In this document: piece after piece, positions 37,205 through 46,944 of the stretch | Numbering within the stretch: position 1 is the stretch's first letter | How the letters are laid out: every line of letters starts with the position of its first letter | Assembly (NCBI RefSeq): GCF_002953195.1 | Contig: NZ_CP026377.1 | Coordinates: forward strand, 620,001-684,000 | Reading direction: 5' to 3' | Origin: Mixta gaviniae | Lineage (GTDB): Bacteria; Pseudomonadota; Gammaproteobacteria; Enterobacterales; Enterobacteriaceae | DNA: 64,000 nt | Position numbers and translations under genes: made by a program | The notes under the pieces: generated by a model | Told to the model about the DNA's origin: nothing | Databases searched by the model: none | Seen by the model: the letters and a program-made list of their open reading frames with translations, nothing else

Positions 37205-38248
37205 ATGGCGCAATACTGGTGGAAAGATTTACGCGATCGCGACAACGTCTGGCAGGGGCTGGAGCTGATCGTACAGAAGGCACAGCAGCCTGGTTATGCC
37301 ATGGAGATGCTCAGCGGCCACCATGGGCGAATGGCGTTACAGTTCCAGGGCGAGACGCTGTTCTGGGCCTCGATGTTGAAAGATCACGCCGGCGTCTGGC
37401 TGGTCTTTAATGCCGATCATCCCGCGCAGCAGGGGTTACTGCCGCCGGTAACGTCAGCGGATGTGGAGTCCGTTAAAAAGCAGGGAACCCAGGCGTGGAC
37501 AGGCGAATGGTGCCGCTATTTTGCCCGACAGCTGATGGCGGCGCCGGAGGCATTATTGCCTGCGCGCCGCTGGCTGCTGCGGCCAATGGCGTATACCACG
37601 CCTGCCGCGCCCTGTGCCAGCCAGCCGCCGGCCAGGGTAGAGAACTGGTCTTTTCATGCGCCGGCCAGCGCCGGCAATATCGGCTGCGACTGGACGCTCT
37701 ACGGCGAAGATTTTCCTGATTTAACGGCTCCGCAAAAGGTGAGCCTGGTAGACTGGTGGTGGGGCGGTAACTTACTGCTGGGGCGCTACGCCATCGATAA
37801 ACATGCAGGCAGGCTAAAATGGTGGCGTAAAAAGAGCCGTGAGGGCGCCTTGCCGCCGGTGCTGGTTTGGTATATCGCCGGGCTGGCCTCCTTCGTGATC
37901 CTGGATGGTCACTACCGTTTACAGGCGGCGCTGGAAGAGGGCATCCCGCCGCTGTTTTTGGTACTCAGTGAACTGGATGAACGGGAGTATACGCCCGATG
38001 CGCAACACCAGTTGCGCATTGTCCGGGCGCTGGAACAGCAGCAGCGTAAAAATCCCGTCTGCAGCCTTGAAGGGGTCAACCAAACGCTGATCAATCTCTA
38101 TGATAATCGTGCTTTATATTCTGCCACGCACAGCCGTGCCATTCTGGGTGACGGAGCCGGCTGGGCGCGGGAGGTGAAGGCCTATTTACGTAAACATCAG
38201 CTTGAGGAAAAACTGGAAAATATCCTTAAACGGATAAACGAAATGTAA
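37205..38248 (+). CDS. Hypothetical protein with ParB-like DGHYR motif
   Basis: The 347-residue protein starts at ATG 37205 after AGAAGGTG. Its central part contains SFVILDGHYRLQAALEEG (Asp234-Gly-His-Tyr-Arg238), the motif of the ParB/sulfiredoxin fold that binds nucleotide. The region before it is tryptophan-rich (DWWWGGNLLLGRY). I do not recognise the rest. It is cotranscribed with the DUF4153 membrane protein, so it may act at the membrane (inference). Confidence 0.6.
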   Translation: MAQYWWKDLRDRDNVWQGLELIVQKAQQPGYAMEMLSGHHGRMALQFQGETLFWASMLKDHAGVWLVFNADHPAQQGLLPPVTSADVESVKKQGTQAWTGEWCRYFARQLMAAPEALLPARRWLLRPMAYTTPAAPCASQPPARVENWSFHAPASAGNIGCDWTLYGEDFPDLTAPQKVSLVDWWWGGNLLLGRYAIDKHAGRLKWWRKKSREGALPPVLVWYIAGLASFVILDGHYRLQAALEEGIPPLFLVLSELDEREYTPDAQHQLRIVRALEQQQRKNPVCSLEGVNQTLINLYDNRALYSATHSRAILGDGAGWAREVKAYLRKHQLEEKLENILKRINEM

Positions 38249-38327
38249 AAGAGACACCCTCTCTTCAGCTGGCGCAGTTGTATTTAAAAAACACGATAAC
38301 TTTGTACACACTGTCGATGGAGCCGCT

Positions 38328-38948
38328 ATGCCTGTTAACGTCGCTATTTATCTTTTTGATAACGTTGAAGTGCTGGATTTTGCCGGGCCTTATGAAGTGT
38401 TTACCTGCGCCTCCCGTGTCCATCACGGCGATTCTCCGCTGTTTACTGTTTTTACGGTAGGTGAGTCATTAAAGCCCGTGCATGCCCGGGCCGGCCTGAA
38501 AATTGATCCAGATTTTTCATCAGATAATCATCCGGCAATTGATTGTTTAATCATACCCGGCGGGGTCGTCACGGCTGAACTGGAAAAGGCGAACGTCATC
38601 GAATGGATTCAACAGCAGGCTTTAAAAACAACCCTCACAGCATCAGTATGTACGGGTGCTTTTTTGCTGGCTAAAGCCGGGCTGCTGACAGGTAAGTCGG
38701 CGACAACTCACTGGGAAGATATTGACGATCTGCGCGCCATGTTCCCACAGGTAGCCGTTAAACAGGGCGTGCGCTGGGTGGATGAAGGGGCGATTGTCTC
38801 TTCGGCCGGGATTTCTGCAGGTATTGATATGAGCCTGCATTTAGTCGAGCGGCTGACTGACAGGAGGCTTGCTGAACGTACCGCCAGACAGCTGGATTTT
38901 GACTGGACCGAAAATAAAAAAATGCGCCCGCAGGCGCATCTTATTTAG
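38328..38948 (+). CDS. DJ-1/PfpI family protein
   Basis: The 206-residue protein has the class I glutamine-amidotransferase-like fold of DJ-1/Pfp[11 protein letters not shown] supplies the conserved acidic residue, CLIIPGGVV is the oxyanion strand, and [16 protein letters not shown] the nucleophile-elbow cysteine, followed by TTHWEDID. Members with CTG-(A/S)FLLA and THW include isonitrile hydratases and regulator domains. No DNA-binding domain is present here, so an enzyme is more likely; the substrate is unknown. Its last codons form a bidirectional terminator shared with yecA. Confidence 0.85.
   Translation: MPVNVAIYLFDNVEVLDFAGPYEVFTCASRVHHGDSPLFTVFTVGESLKPVHARAGLKIDPDFSSDNHPAIDCLIIPGGVVTAELEKANVIEWIQQQALKTTLTASVCTGAFLLAKAGLLTGKSATTHWEDIDDLRAMFPQVAVKQGVRWVDEGAIVSSAGISAGIDMSLHLVERLTDRRLAERTARQLDFDWTENKKMRPQAHLI
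38915..38939. terminator. Bidirectional terminator inside PfpI gene end
   Basis: ATGCGCC (38922-38928) and GGCGCAT (38933-38939) form a 7-bp stem with a 4-base loop, flanked by a T-rich tail on the plus strand and six T residues on the minus strand. It serves the convergent PfpI and yecA genes, whose stops overlap by 4 bp. Confidence 0.8.
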
Positions 38949-39613
38949 TGCAGGCAGCACTGCTTATATTTCTTACCGCTACCGCAGAAACAGGGGTCAT
39001 TCCGGCCCGGCTTCTGTTCGACGACGATCGGCTGCTGCGGCTCAGGCACCGCTTCCGGCTGGGCGATCCAGTAATCATGCAGCGCCAGCGCCGCAGGGCG
39101 GATGGCGGCGAAACGCGCTTCCATCTCTTCCGGGGAAAGCGTCTCCAGCTGCGGGAAGTTCTCTTCCTTGCCGTGCAGGGCGATGGCGTCCAGCGCGGGC
39201 TGCAACTCTGCCGGCAGCGCTGACCAGTCGCTCAGCGCCACGCCGCGCATATAGCCAAAGCACCACTCTTCCACCACGGTGAAATCTTCGCCTTCGGTCT
39301 CACGCACGCCGAACAGCGGATCGAACTGCTCAGGGAACTCCGCCAGACGATCGGCGATGTCATTCATATGCTGGAAGCAGAGTTCCATAAAGCGGTTCAT
39401 CTCGCGCTCGTTGCTCCACTTGGGGATACGGTTCTGCCCGCCCCAGAGCGCCACCAGCCACTCGCTCGGCTCGATGCTTCTCGGGCCGGAAAGCACGGCG
39501 GTCAGCAGACCATCCAGTTCGGCGACATCCACAATCGACTCGTCGCTGCCATATTTCTCCAGTATTTCGTCAAGCCATTGCAGCTCTTTCTCGGTCAATG
39601 GGCCTTCTTTCAT
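38945..39613 (-). CDS. yecA: YecA/UPF0149 protein with SEC-C zinc motif
   Basis: The 222-residue protein matches E. coli Yec[34 protein letters not shown], and a C-terminal SEC-C motif [20 protein letters not shown] that binds zinc as in SecA. YecA associates with ribosomes or SecA-like partners; the exact role is unsettled as far as I know. It overlaps the convergent PfpI gene by 4 bp. Confidence 0.93.
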   Translation of the reverse strand: MKEGPLTEKELQWLDEILEKYGSDESIVDVAELDGLLTAVLSGPRSIEPSEWLVALWGGQNRIPKWSNEREMNRFMELCFQHMNDIADRLAEFPEQFDPLFGVRETEGEDFTVVEEWCFGYMRGVALSDWSALPAELQPALDAIALHGKEENFPQLETLSPEEMEARFAAIRPAALALHDYWIAQPEAVPEPQQPIVVEQKPGRNDPCFCGSGKKYKQCCLH

Positions 39614-39817
39614 ACTGTGCCTCCTGGGCGCTTAAGTTCAAAACCGCAGCAGTGTACACGCTTATTCACTGAGCTTAGCGATAAATCTGGCAACAGGCCT
39701 GACGGGATAGGGTTATCCCTGTAAATAGTAATGATAAGCGGCGATGTTCTTGCCATCGTTTCGCGGCCCGCTGGCTTACCTTTGCAGGCTTAATCACCAT
39801 AACGAGGAAAGGAAAAC

Positions 39818-40441
39818 ATGCCAGCGATTGCATTAGAGACTATTAAGGGCGCGCTTATCAGCGGCATTGAAAACGCGCAGGCAGACTATGCGCGTATGTC
39901 CGGCGGCGAGTGGGTGTGGGCGGCATCGGAATATATGGTGACGACCTATGTCGCCAGAGCGCTGAGCGAGATGGAAGGCGCTAAATTCGTGACGATTGAA
40001 AGCAACGGGTTGACGACGATGGATTATGCGTGCGCGCCGACGCCAGGCCCGAAGCCGCGCAAGGCTCGTCTGCGCGGACGCTTCGATATCCTGCTGTGGT
40101 GGGGCAACTCAAAGCCAAGGGCGGTGATTGAAATCAAAAACCAGCCGGGCGGCCCGTCGGGCTGGTACAAAGATATTGAGCGCATTACGTCGGTGCTGAA
40201 TATGGGCAACGGCGAATCATCCATTGAGTTCGGCGCCTTTGCCTATTATTACTCTGCGCCGGTAGGGGTGCGCATGAGCGCTGAGCAGCGCGTGGCCGGC
40301 AAGTTTGAAAGTATTGAGAATTACGTCAGGGATCGGATTGGAGATAAGTTTCAGGTTCAGCAGGTTACTTCAGATATTTATGACGAAGGCGATGACGGTG
40401 CCTGGGGCGCAGCCTGTCTGATCATCAGACCTTACCGCTAA
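39818..40441 (+). CDS. PD-(D/E)XK-like hypothetical protein
   Basis: The 207-residue protein has RLRGRFDILLWW (Asp90) followed by PRAVIEIKNQPGG (Glu105-x-Lys107), the D...E-x-K arrangement of restriction-endonuclease-fold enzymes, and a conserved-looking WVWAASEYMVT helix (Glu38) upstream. AGGAAAGG precedes the start. It stands alone, flanked by yecA and the MTase/HNH pair. It may be a solitary nuclease or a defence remnant; the family was not otherwise recognised. Confidence 0.6.
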   Translation: MPAIALETIKGALISGIENAQADYARMSGGEWVWAASEYMVTTYVARALSEMEGAKFVTIESNGLTTMDYACAPTPGPKPRKARLRGRFDILLWWGNSKPRAVIEIKNQPGGPSGWYKDIERITSVLNMGNGESSIEFGAFAYYYSAPVGVRMSAEQRVAGKFESIENYVRDRIGDKFQVQQVTSDIYDEGDDGAWGAACLIIRPYR

Positions 40442-40527
40442 ATGCCGGAGCAGATGCCTGAGGCATAACGTTATAGCGGCCTTCTTGTTCATAAAATAAG
40501 GCCGCATAAAAATGGCCTGTCAAACAA

Positions 40528-41109
40528 CTATCCCCGCCTGACCAGTCCGTTCACCCACACCTCATTACGTCCCGGCCGCTTATCCTCGCTCAGCCAGATA
40601 TCCTGCACCGCCACGTTATCCAGCTCCTCTATCAGCTTACGCAAGCGCGCCCCGGTAAGATCGGTAAAGCGTCGGCCGTTCTGTTCGCGCTCGCCGCTGC
40701 CGCGTTTAAACGAAAGATACCAGATGCCGCCTGGCTTCAGCGCCTGGGTCAGACGGGCAAAGGTACCCGGCAGCTCCGCCTCGGCGACATGCAGCAGCGA
40801 AGCGCAGCACCAGATGCCATCGTAGCGCGCCGGCGCGCTGAACTGGTCGAAACGCAGCGTACTTACCGGCAGGCCAGTCAGGGCGCGGGCGCGGTCAGCC
40901 ATTTCGCTGGCGGCGTCAAATGCTTCAACCCGATAACCGTGTCTCAGAAAAGCCAGCGCGTCACGCCCGGAGCCGCAGCCCGCATCCAGAATCAGCGCCG
41001 CCGGCGGCAGGCAAGCGAGAAAGCGCTCATGCAGCATGGACATATCCACTGCGACCGTCTCGTCGAAAAAGCGCTGCGCATGCTGCTGGTAATAATCGAT
41101 GCTTATCAA
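40528..41109 (-). CDS. Class I SAM-dependent methyltransferase
   Basis: The 193-residue protein has motif I ALILDAGCGSGRDALAFLRHG, an acidic residue after the second strand (VEAFDAA), and a motif IV-like FDQFSAPARYDGIWCCASLLH, followed by LKPGGIWYLSFKRG. These mark small-molecule or protein methyltransferases more than DNA MTases (no NPPY). The likely start is TTG 41109, which overlaps the upstream HNH stop (TTGA) and has AGGGAGA upstream. It forms a tightly coupled pair with the HNH gene. The methyl acceptor is unknown. Confidence 0.8.
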   Translation of the reverse strand: MISIDYYQQHAQRFFDETVAVDMSMLHERFLACLPPAALILDAGCGSGRDALAFLRHGYRVEAFDAASEMADRARALTGLPVSTLRFDQFSAPARYDGIWCCASLLHVAEAELPGTFARLTQALKPGGIWYLSFKRGSGEREQNGRRFTDLTGARLRKLIEELDNVAVQDIWLSEDKRPGRNEVWVNGLVRRG

Positions 41110-42119
41110 AATATCGCGTCTCCCTGCGCCACCGGCTCCCACTGATGCATCAGTGTATCCAGCGCGGTCTGCCAGGCGCGCTGCAGAAAGGCATGGCGCT
41201 GTTCCGGCTGTTTGCCGGTCTGCTGTAACAGCGTCTCGCGCAGGGGCAGGTGACTGTTGATAAAATATTCATTGCGATGATGCAGACGCGCCAGCAGCGA
41301 AAGCGAAGGAATGCGGGCAAATTTGCCGTTCTCGCCGCGGTTGCAGTTCTGGCAGGCCAGCACCAGGTTCCAGACACCATTAATATTACTCACCTTATGC
41401 TGCAGGCTCCACGGCAGAAAATGGTCGACATCCGCCAGGTTCTCCTTGCCTGGCGTCAGGCTGATGGCGCGATAGCAGTAGAAGCAGCGCCCCTTCTGAT
41501 AGCCGTTCAGGCTGTTGCGGCAACTGGTGATATTCACGCGCCGTTCGCGCTGACGGCTGAACAGCAGTTGTTGCTGTTGATCATATTCCACCGCAATCAG
41601 GTTGCGTGACACGCCCATCTCCCACGCCTGTTCCACCAGACGCCAGCGCGCGTCGGTCTCATGGATCAGATTGTTAAACTGCTCGCTCTCCGCCAGGCGA
41701 TAAAAGTTATCGGTCAGACGAATGCCTTTTGTCGTTTTACGCTCATCGAGAAAAAAGCGCTGCGCGATTTCGGCGTGGTTCACGTTGTGAAACGCGTCGA
41801 TCACGTTATTAAAACCGCGCCTGATGGTAATTTCCGTCAGCTGCGCTTCGCTTAGCTCGCCCCGATTAAACTGCGCACAGGCGTCCAGAAACTGGCTGCG
41901 GTTGGCGGTAGTCTGCTTAGGCGCGTGCTGCAAATGCTGACAAAGGTGGCGGGCAAAAGGGACGGCCAGCGTCTCAAGCGTGATCAGCTCGCTGGGCTGC
42001 GCATGCAGATCATAAAGCGCATGCGCCAGGGCAAACTTATAGGAGGCGGCGTTCTTGCCGAAAAGGATTACGCCGCGCCAGTAGTTTTCCAGCGTCGGGT
42101 CAGCCTGATAAAAGCGCAT
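41106..42119 (-). CDS. HNH endonuclease domain protein
   Basis: The 337-residue protein has a C-terminal HNH domain: GRCFYCYRAISL (Cys pair), ADVDHFLPWSL (catalytic His), then NGVWNLVLACQNCNRGENGK (Asn/Cys pair completing the zinc site), and a last HHRNEYFINSHL. The N-terminal ~200 residues are helical and not recognised. Its stop overlaps the methyltransferase start by 3 bp, indicating a fixed functional unit. This arrangement suggests nucleic-acid modification or defence, but it is not a classical restriction-modification pair. Confidence 0.8.
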   Translation of the reverse strand: MRFYQADPTLENYWRGVILFGKNAASYKFALAHALYDLHAQPSELITLETLAVPFARHLCQHLQHAPKQTTANRSQFLDACAQFNRGELSEAQLTEITIRRGFNNVIDAFHNVNHAEIAQRFFLDERKTTKGIRLTDNFYRLAESEQFNNLIHETDARWRLVEQAWEMGVSRNLIAVEYDQQQQLLFSRQRERRVNITSCRNSLNGYQKGRCFYCYRAISLTPGKENLADVDHFLPWSLQHKVSNINGVWNLVLACQNCNRGENGKFARIPSLSLLARLHHRNEYFINSHLPLRETLLQQTGKQPEQRHAFLQRAWQTALDTLMHQWEPVAQGDAIF

Positions 42120-42472
42120 AGGGTTATCCTGATGATGCTGCCTGTGCGGGCAGTAAGCGTTAACTTAACCTGTAACGGCATCACATAATAAACCATCAGC
42201 GTTTGAATGATGAGCGAATCAACAATCAGTGATATGACTTCGCCAGTTAGGGCTTTAAGCGAATGGTTAAACTGAAGAACAGGGGCGTTTACGTAGGTGA
42301 GGGAAGAGGGGCGTTGTTACTTGATAAAGCGAAGAAGCACTTCATATAAGGCTTAAGCATTTTCCATCACAACTAAACCTGTTACAGTTTAAGTTACTGA
42401 AAAATAAAAAAATAGTAATTGTTTGGCTATTTCAATATATTCTTCGAAGGAGGTAATACAGAGGGATACTGA

Positions 42473-42896
42473 ATGTCTTCTATACCTGTTGCGGGACCAG
42501 CCTCGCTAAGCACGTTCCTTTTCTTGTCGCCGCCGGCAGCGGGGCGAACGTAACGATGGATGGCGAGGTTATCGATATCAAATATGGCGGCCGTGTGTTT
42601 TCATTTAGTAACGCGATTATTTATGAATACCGTGGGGAGACATTCCGGCCGCGCCTGAATTTCCAGGCACGCAATTAGCTCGTATCGATCGTTTTCCTGC
42701 CACACCTGATTATCGCCCTGTAAACCCCATTGCTCGCCAGCCGGCTGCCTTTCGCGGTAAATCGCTAATACCGTCCCGCACCACGCCAGAATCTGCCCGG
42801 CCACTCTTTGGCCGTTTTATTCGTTATGTCGTCTTATACTTCCTCCTGATTGCTATCTACCCAGGGCGGCTATCTGCCCCATCACCGGAGAACCGA
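42473..42896 (+). pseudogene. Possible decayed coding stretch before ytfJ
   Basis: The 42120-42896 gap has no intact gene. On the plus strand, fragment frames look coding: ATG 42473 (MSSIPVAGPASL), a frame from 42556 (DGEVIDIKYGGRVFSFSNAI) ending at TAG 42678, and a third open frame from 42627 that includes GRFIRYVVLYFLLIAIYP and runs into ytfJ. They could be parts of one frameshifted gene. I do not recognise a family, and chance open frames are possible. Confidence 0.3.
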
Positions 42897-43475
42897 ATGA
42901 CTTTACGCGCGGCGATAGTGCTGATAACCGGCGGGCTGCCTTTTTTCGCCTCGGCCCATCATTTTGTGGAAGGGGAACGCGTGCCGCCGGTCGGCGTGGC
43001 GGATCGCGGTGAGCTGCAGCTGCAGCAGGATGCGCTGCGCTATCAGGCCTGGAACAGCGCGCGCCTCAGCGGCAAAGTGGGCGTGGTACTGCATATGGCA
43101 GGGCGGCTGTCGGCCAAAGATCAAAACGCCGCGCTGATCGATGCCGTCGGCAAGGCGGGCTTTCCGGTGAGTCAGTTCGCGGTCACCACCATCGTCAATA
43201 CTGACGATGCCATCCCCGGCAGCGCGCTGTTTGTGCGGCGCAGCCTGGAAGAAAGCAAACGGGAAACCCCGGCCGCGCAGTTCGTGGTGGACGATCGCGG
43301 CGCCGTCCGGCGCGCCTGGCAACTGCAGGCGGGCGGCTCCGCCATCGTGGTGCTGGATAAAAGCGGGCGGGTACGTTTCGCCAAAGATGGCGCGCTGACC
43401 GCCGCCGAAGTGGAGCAGGTCATGACGCTGCTGCGTCAGCTGCTGACGCCGGCGGGCATTGTTAAAGCCAGGTAA
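42897..43475 (+). CDS. ytfJ: YtfJ family periplasmic protein
   Basis: The 192-residue protein starts MTLRAAIVLITGGLPFFASAHHF, a signal peptide. It matches E. coli YtfJ through VPPVGVADRGEL, TTIVNTDDAIPGSALFVRRSLE and the thioredoxin-like end VVLDKSGRVRFAKDGALT. It is a periplasmic thioredoxin-fold protein without a CXXC pair; its role is unknown. It lies upstream of crtE but is probably transcribed separately. Confidence 0.9.
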   Translation: MTLRAAIVLITGGLPFFASAHHFVEGERVPPVGVADRGELQLQQDALRYQAWNSARLSGKVGVVLHMAGRLSAKDQNAALIDAVGKAGFPVSQFAVTTIVNTDDAIPGSALFVRRSLEESKRETPAAQFVVDDRGAVRRAWQLQAGGSAIVVLDKSGRVRFAKDGALTAAEVEQVMTLLRQLLTPAGIVKAR

Positions 43476-43689
43476 ATAGTTGTGACGCCGCCGCTGCATA
43501 AAAGGAAATATCTGTAGATTGCGCTACGCTTTCCAGACACAGCGGGGCAGAAATAAGCGGGCAAACGGCTGTTCATGCTGCAAAAGTTCTCTCCTGTCCC
43601 CAGCGTACTCAGGTCATTACGGCTTACTGGCAGCCGTGACATGCGCCATCCGCATTACACCGCCACGACGAGGAACCAGGACCGTAACG

Positions 43690-44595
43690 ATGAACGTCAA
43701 CGCCGACAAATGCGTAAACCACGAAGATGAGCTGCAGGCGCTGCGCGAGGCGCTGCAAACCCGCCTCGATCAGCTGTTGCCTGCGGGCCAACAGCAAGAC
43801 CTGGTCTATACGGCGATGCGCGAAGGCACGCTGGTGGCGGGCAAACGGGTGCGCCCGTTGCTGCTGGTGCTGGCAGCGCGCGACCTCGGCTGCCGCGCCG
43901 ACCAGCCCGGCCTGCTCGATCTCGCCTGCGCGGTGGAGATGGTTCATGCCGCTTCGCTGATGCTCGACGACATTCCCTGCATGGATAACGCGCTGCTGCG
44001 TCGCGGCCGTCCCACCATTCACCGGCAGTATGGCGAAAACGTCGCTATCCTCGCCGCCGTGGCGCTGCTCAGCCGTGCTTTCGGCGTGGTGGCGGAGGCG
44101 CAGTCGCTGTCGCACGCCTGCAAAACCCAGGCGGTGGCGGAACTCTCTACCGCCGTCGGGCTGCAGGGGCTGGTGCAGGGGCAGTACCTCGATCTGCACG
44201 AGGGCGCCGAGACACGCAGCGCCGAAGCGATCCTGCTCGCCAATGAACTGAAAACCAGCCGCCTGTTTGATGCCACGCTGCAAATGGCGGCGATCGTCGC
44301 CGATGCGCCGCCGCAGGCGCGTCAGCGGCTGCGCTGCTTTGCGCAGGATCTGGGGCAGGCGTTTCAGCTGCTGGACGATCTTGCCGACGGCCTGAGCGGC
44401 ACCGGCAAAGATCTCAATAAAGATCACGGCAAATCGACGCTGGTGGCGATGCTCGGCGCGGAGGCGGTGCATCAGCGGCTGCGCGCGCATCTGCACAGCG
44501 CGGACGAGCATCTCTCCAGCGCCTGCCATCGCGGTGTCGCCACGCGGCGCTTTATGCACGCCTGGTTCGACAAGCAGCTGGCGCTGTTCGGCTAA
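43690..44595 (+). CDS. crtE: Geranylgeranyl diphosphate synthase
   Basis: The 301-residue polyprenyl synthase has the first Asp-rich motif [20 protein letters not shown] (from about residue 91) and the second DDLADG (about residue 232), with [13 protein letters not shown] after it. It condenses FPP with IPP to GGPP, the precursor of phytoene. The start at 43690 ([12 protein letters not shown]) matches CrtE; the frame is open further upstream without support. First gene of crtE-idi-crtX-crtY-crtI-crtB. Confidence 0.96.
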   Translation: MNVNADKCVNHEDELQALREALQTRLDQLLPAGQQQDLVYTAMREGTLVAGKRVRPLLLVLAARDLGCRADQPGLLDLACAVEMVHAASLMLDDIPCMDNALLRRGRPTIHRQYGENVAILAAVALLSRAFGVVAEAQSLSHACKTQAVAELSTAVGLQGLVQGQYLDLHEGAETRSAEAILLANELKTSRLFDATLQMAAIVADAPPQARQRLRCFAQDLGQAFQLLDDLADGLSGTGKDLNKDHGKSTLVAMLGAEAVHQRLRAHLHSADEHLSSACHRGVATRRFMHAWFDKQLALFG

Positions 44596-44638
44596 GACAC
44601 GCTTTTTATCTCAGGATGCCATAGCGACTGGAGCGGCA

Positions 44639-45682
44639 ATGAAGGATAGGGAACTGACCCAACGCAAAAACGATCATCTGGATATCGTGCTGAATCCAAC
44701 GCGCGCGCTGAATAAGCGCGGCACCGGCTTTGCGCAGTGGCGCTTTGAACACTGCGCAATGCCGGAGCTGCATCTCGACGAGATCGATCTACGCAGCGCG
44801 CTGTTCGGCAAGGCGCTACGCGCGCCGCTGCTGATCAGCTCGATGACCGGCGGCGCCAGCCGCGCCAGAGAGATTAACCGTCACCTGGCGGAAGCGGCGC
44901 AGGCGTTAGGGCTGGCGATGGGCGTCGGTTCGCAGCGCGTGGCGCTGGAAAGCGAAGATAACTGGGGGCTGACGCGCGAACTACGCCAGGCGGCACCCGA
45001 TATTCCGCTGCTGGCGAACCTGGGCGCGGCGCAAATCGCCGGGCGTAACGGCGTTGACTACGCGCGTCGCGCGGTCGATATGATCGAGGCGGATGCGCTG
45101 ATCATCCATTTAAACCCGCTGCAGGAGGCGCTGCAGGGCGGCGGCGATCGCGACTGGCGCGGCGTGCTGACGGCGATAGCCAATACGGTGAAGGCGCTGC
45201 CAGTGCCGGTGGTGGTGAAAGAGGTCGGCGCCGGTATTTCGGTGCCGGTGGCCCGCCAGCTGGCCGAAGCGGGCGTGGCGATGATCGATGTCGCCGGCTC
45301 CGGCGGCACCAGCTGGGCGGCGGTGGAGGGCGAGCGCGCCGCGACGCCGCACGCCCGCGCCGTGGCGATGGCCTTCGCCGACTGGGGCATTCCCACCGCG
45401 CAGGCGCTGCGCGATCTGCATCAGGCGCTGCCGCAGATGCCGCTTATCGCCTCCGGCGGCATCAGCGACGGTATCGATGTCGCGCGCGCCATCGCGCTGG
45501 GCGCGACGCTGGCGGGGCAGGCCGCCGGGGTGCTGGGCAGCGCCACCGCCTCCAGCGAGGCAGTAATCGCCCATTTCCAGATCATTATCGATCAGCTGCG
45601 GGTTGCCTGTTTCTGCAGCGGCAGCGCCAGCCTGCGCGCGCTGCGCCAGGCGACGCTGGTGCGTATCGGGGATGAAGGATGA
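44639..45682 (+). CDS. idi: Type II isopentenyl-diphosphate delta-isomerase
   Basis: The 347-residue FMN enzyme (Fni type) has [10 protein letters not shown] near the N-terminus, [33 protein letters not shown] and the FMN-phosphate loop [15 protein letters not shown] segment. It interconverts IPP and DMAPP and so balances the precursor supply to CrtE. Its place between crtE and crtX is that of P. agglomerans clusters and is absent from P. ananatis-type clusters. Its stop overlaps the crtX start by 4 bp. Confidence 0.95.
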   Translation: MKDRELTQRKNDHLDIVLNPTRALNKRGTGFAQWRFEHCAMPELHLDEIDLRSALFGKALRAPLLISSMTGGASRAREINRHLAEAAQALGLAMGVGSQRVALESEDNWGLTRELRQAAPDIPLLANLGAAQIAGRNGVDYARRAVDMIEADALIIHLNPLQEALQGGGDRDWRGVLTAIANTVKALPVPVVVKEVGAGISVPVARQLAEAGVAMIDVAGSGGTSWAAVEGERAATPHARAVAMAFADWGIPTAQALRDLHQALPQMPLIASGGISDGIDVARAIALGATLAGQAAGVLGSATASSEAVIAHFQIIIDQLRVACFCSGSASLRALRQATLVRIGDEG

Positions 45683-46944
45683 GCCACTACGCAGTGATCG
45701 CCCCTCCGCTTTACAGCCACGTTCGCGCGCTGGAGGCGCTGGCGCAGCAGCTGATCGCCCGCGGCCATCGCGTTACCTTTATGCAGCAAGCGGAGGCGCG
45801 TACGTTACTCAGCGACGCGCGCATCGGTTTCTGTCCGCTCGGCGCACGCAGCCACCCGCCGGGCAGCCTGGCGCGCACGCTGCGCCTGACCGCGCACCCT
45901 TCCGGCATGGGCATATTTCGGCTGATCGACGACATGGCGAAAACCAGCGACATGCTCTGCCGCGAGCTGCCCGCCGCGCTGGCGCAGGCGGGCATTGATG
46001 GGCTGATTGTCGATCAGATGGAGGCGGCGGGCGGGCTGGCGGCGCAGGCATTAGGCCTGCCGTTCGTCTCGGTGGCCTGTGCGCTGCCGGTGAACCGCGA
46101 GCCGCATCTGCCGTTGCCGGTCATGCCGTTTAACTACGCGGAAGATGCGCGCAGCCAAAAGCTGTATGTATCCAGCACGCGTGTCTATGACTGGCTGATG
46201 CGCCGTCACGGCGAGGTTATCGCGCGCCATGCGCGCGCCTTCGGCCTTGGCGAGCGGCGGGCGCTGCACGACTGTTTGTCGCCGCTGGCGCAGATTAGCC
46301 AGACGCTGCCGGCCTTCGATTTTCCCCGACGGCAGCTGCCGTCGCACTTTCACGCCGTCGGGCCATTGCGCCACCGCCGCGCTGCGCCGGATGAGGCGCC
46401 ACCTTGTGCGCAGCCGCTGGTGTTCGCTTCGCTGGGCACGTTGCAGGGGCACCGCTATACGCTGTTCCGCGCCATTGCGCGCGCCTGCCGCCAGCTTAAG
46501 GTTCGGCTGCTGATCGCCCACTGCGGCGGGTTGAGCGAAGCGCAGGCGGCGCGGCTACGACGTTACGGTGCTGAAGTGACCGATTTTGCCGATCAGCCCG
46601 CCGTACTGCGTCAGGCGCAGGCGGTGATCACCCACGGCGGGCTGAATACCGTGATGGATGCCATCGAAAGCGCTACCCCAATCCTTACCATCCCGCTGGC
46701 GTTCGATCAGCCGGGCGTCGCCGCGCGCGTCGTCTACAGCGGCATCGGGCGTCGCGCCTCACGCTTCGCCACCGCCGGCATGCTGGCGCAGCACCTGCAG
46801 GCGCTGTTGAGCAATGACGCCTACCGCCAGCGGCTGACGCGGATGCAGGCGCAGCTTGAGCGCGCCGGCGGCGCTGCCCGGGCGGCGGACGTGGTGGAGC
46901 AGGCGCTGCGCGAGCGTCATCCGGTGCTGGCGGCCTGCGCATGA
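45679..46944 (+). CDS. crtX: Zeaxanthin glucosyltransferase
   Basis: The 421-residue GT1-family enzyme starts [21 protein letters not shown]. The C-terminal UDP-sugar site includes [15 protein letters not shown] and [18 protein letters not shown]. It transfers glucose from UDP-glucose to zeaxanthin hydroxyls, giving zeaxanthin mono- and diglucoside, which are more polar membrane pigments. It overlaps idi (ATGA) and crtY (ATGA). Confidence 0.95.
   Translation: MSHYAVIAPPLYSHVRALEALAQQLIARGHRVTFMQQAEARTLLSDARIGFCPLGARSHPPGSLARTLRLTAHPSGMGIFRLIDDMAKTSDMLCRELPAALAQAGIDGLIVDQMEAAGGLAAQALGLPFVSVACALPVNREPHLPLPVMPFNYAEDARSQKLYVSSTRVYDWLMRRHGEVIARHARAFGLGERRALHDCLSPLAQISQTLPAFDFPRRQLPSHFHAVGPLRHRRAAPDEAPPCAQPLVFASLGTLQGHRYTLFRAIARACRQLKVRLLIAHCGGLSEAQAARLRRYGAEVTDFADQPAVLRQAQAVITHGGLNTVMDAIESATPILTIPLAFDQPGVAARVVYSGIGRRASRFATAGMLAQHLQALLSNDAYRQRLTRMQAQLERAGGAARAADVVEQALRERHPVLAACA

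Noticed and set aside
42601..42804. 67-codon minus-strand frame before ytfJ
   Set aside because: Less coherent than the plus-strand fragments in the same stretch, and no ribosome-binding site.
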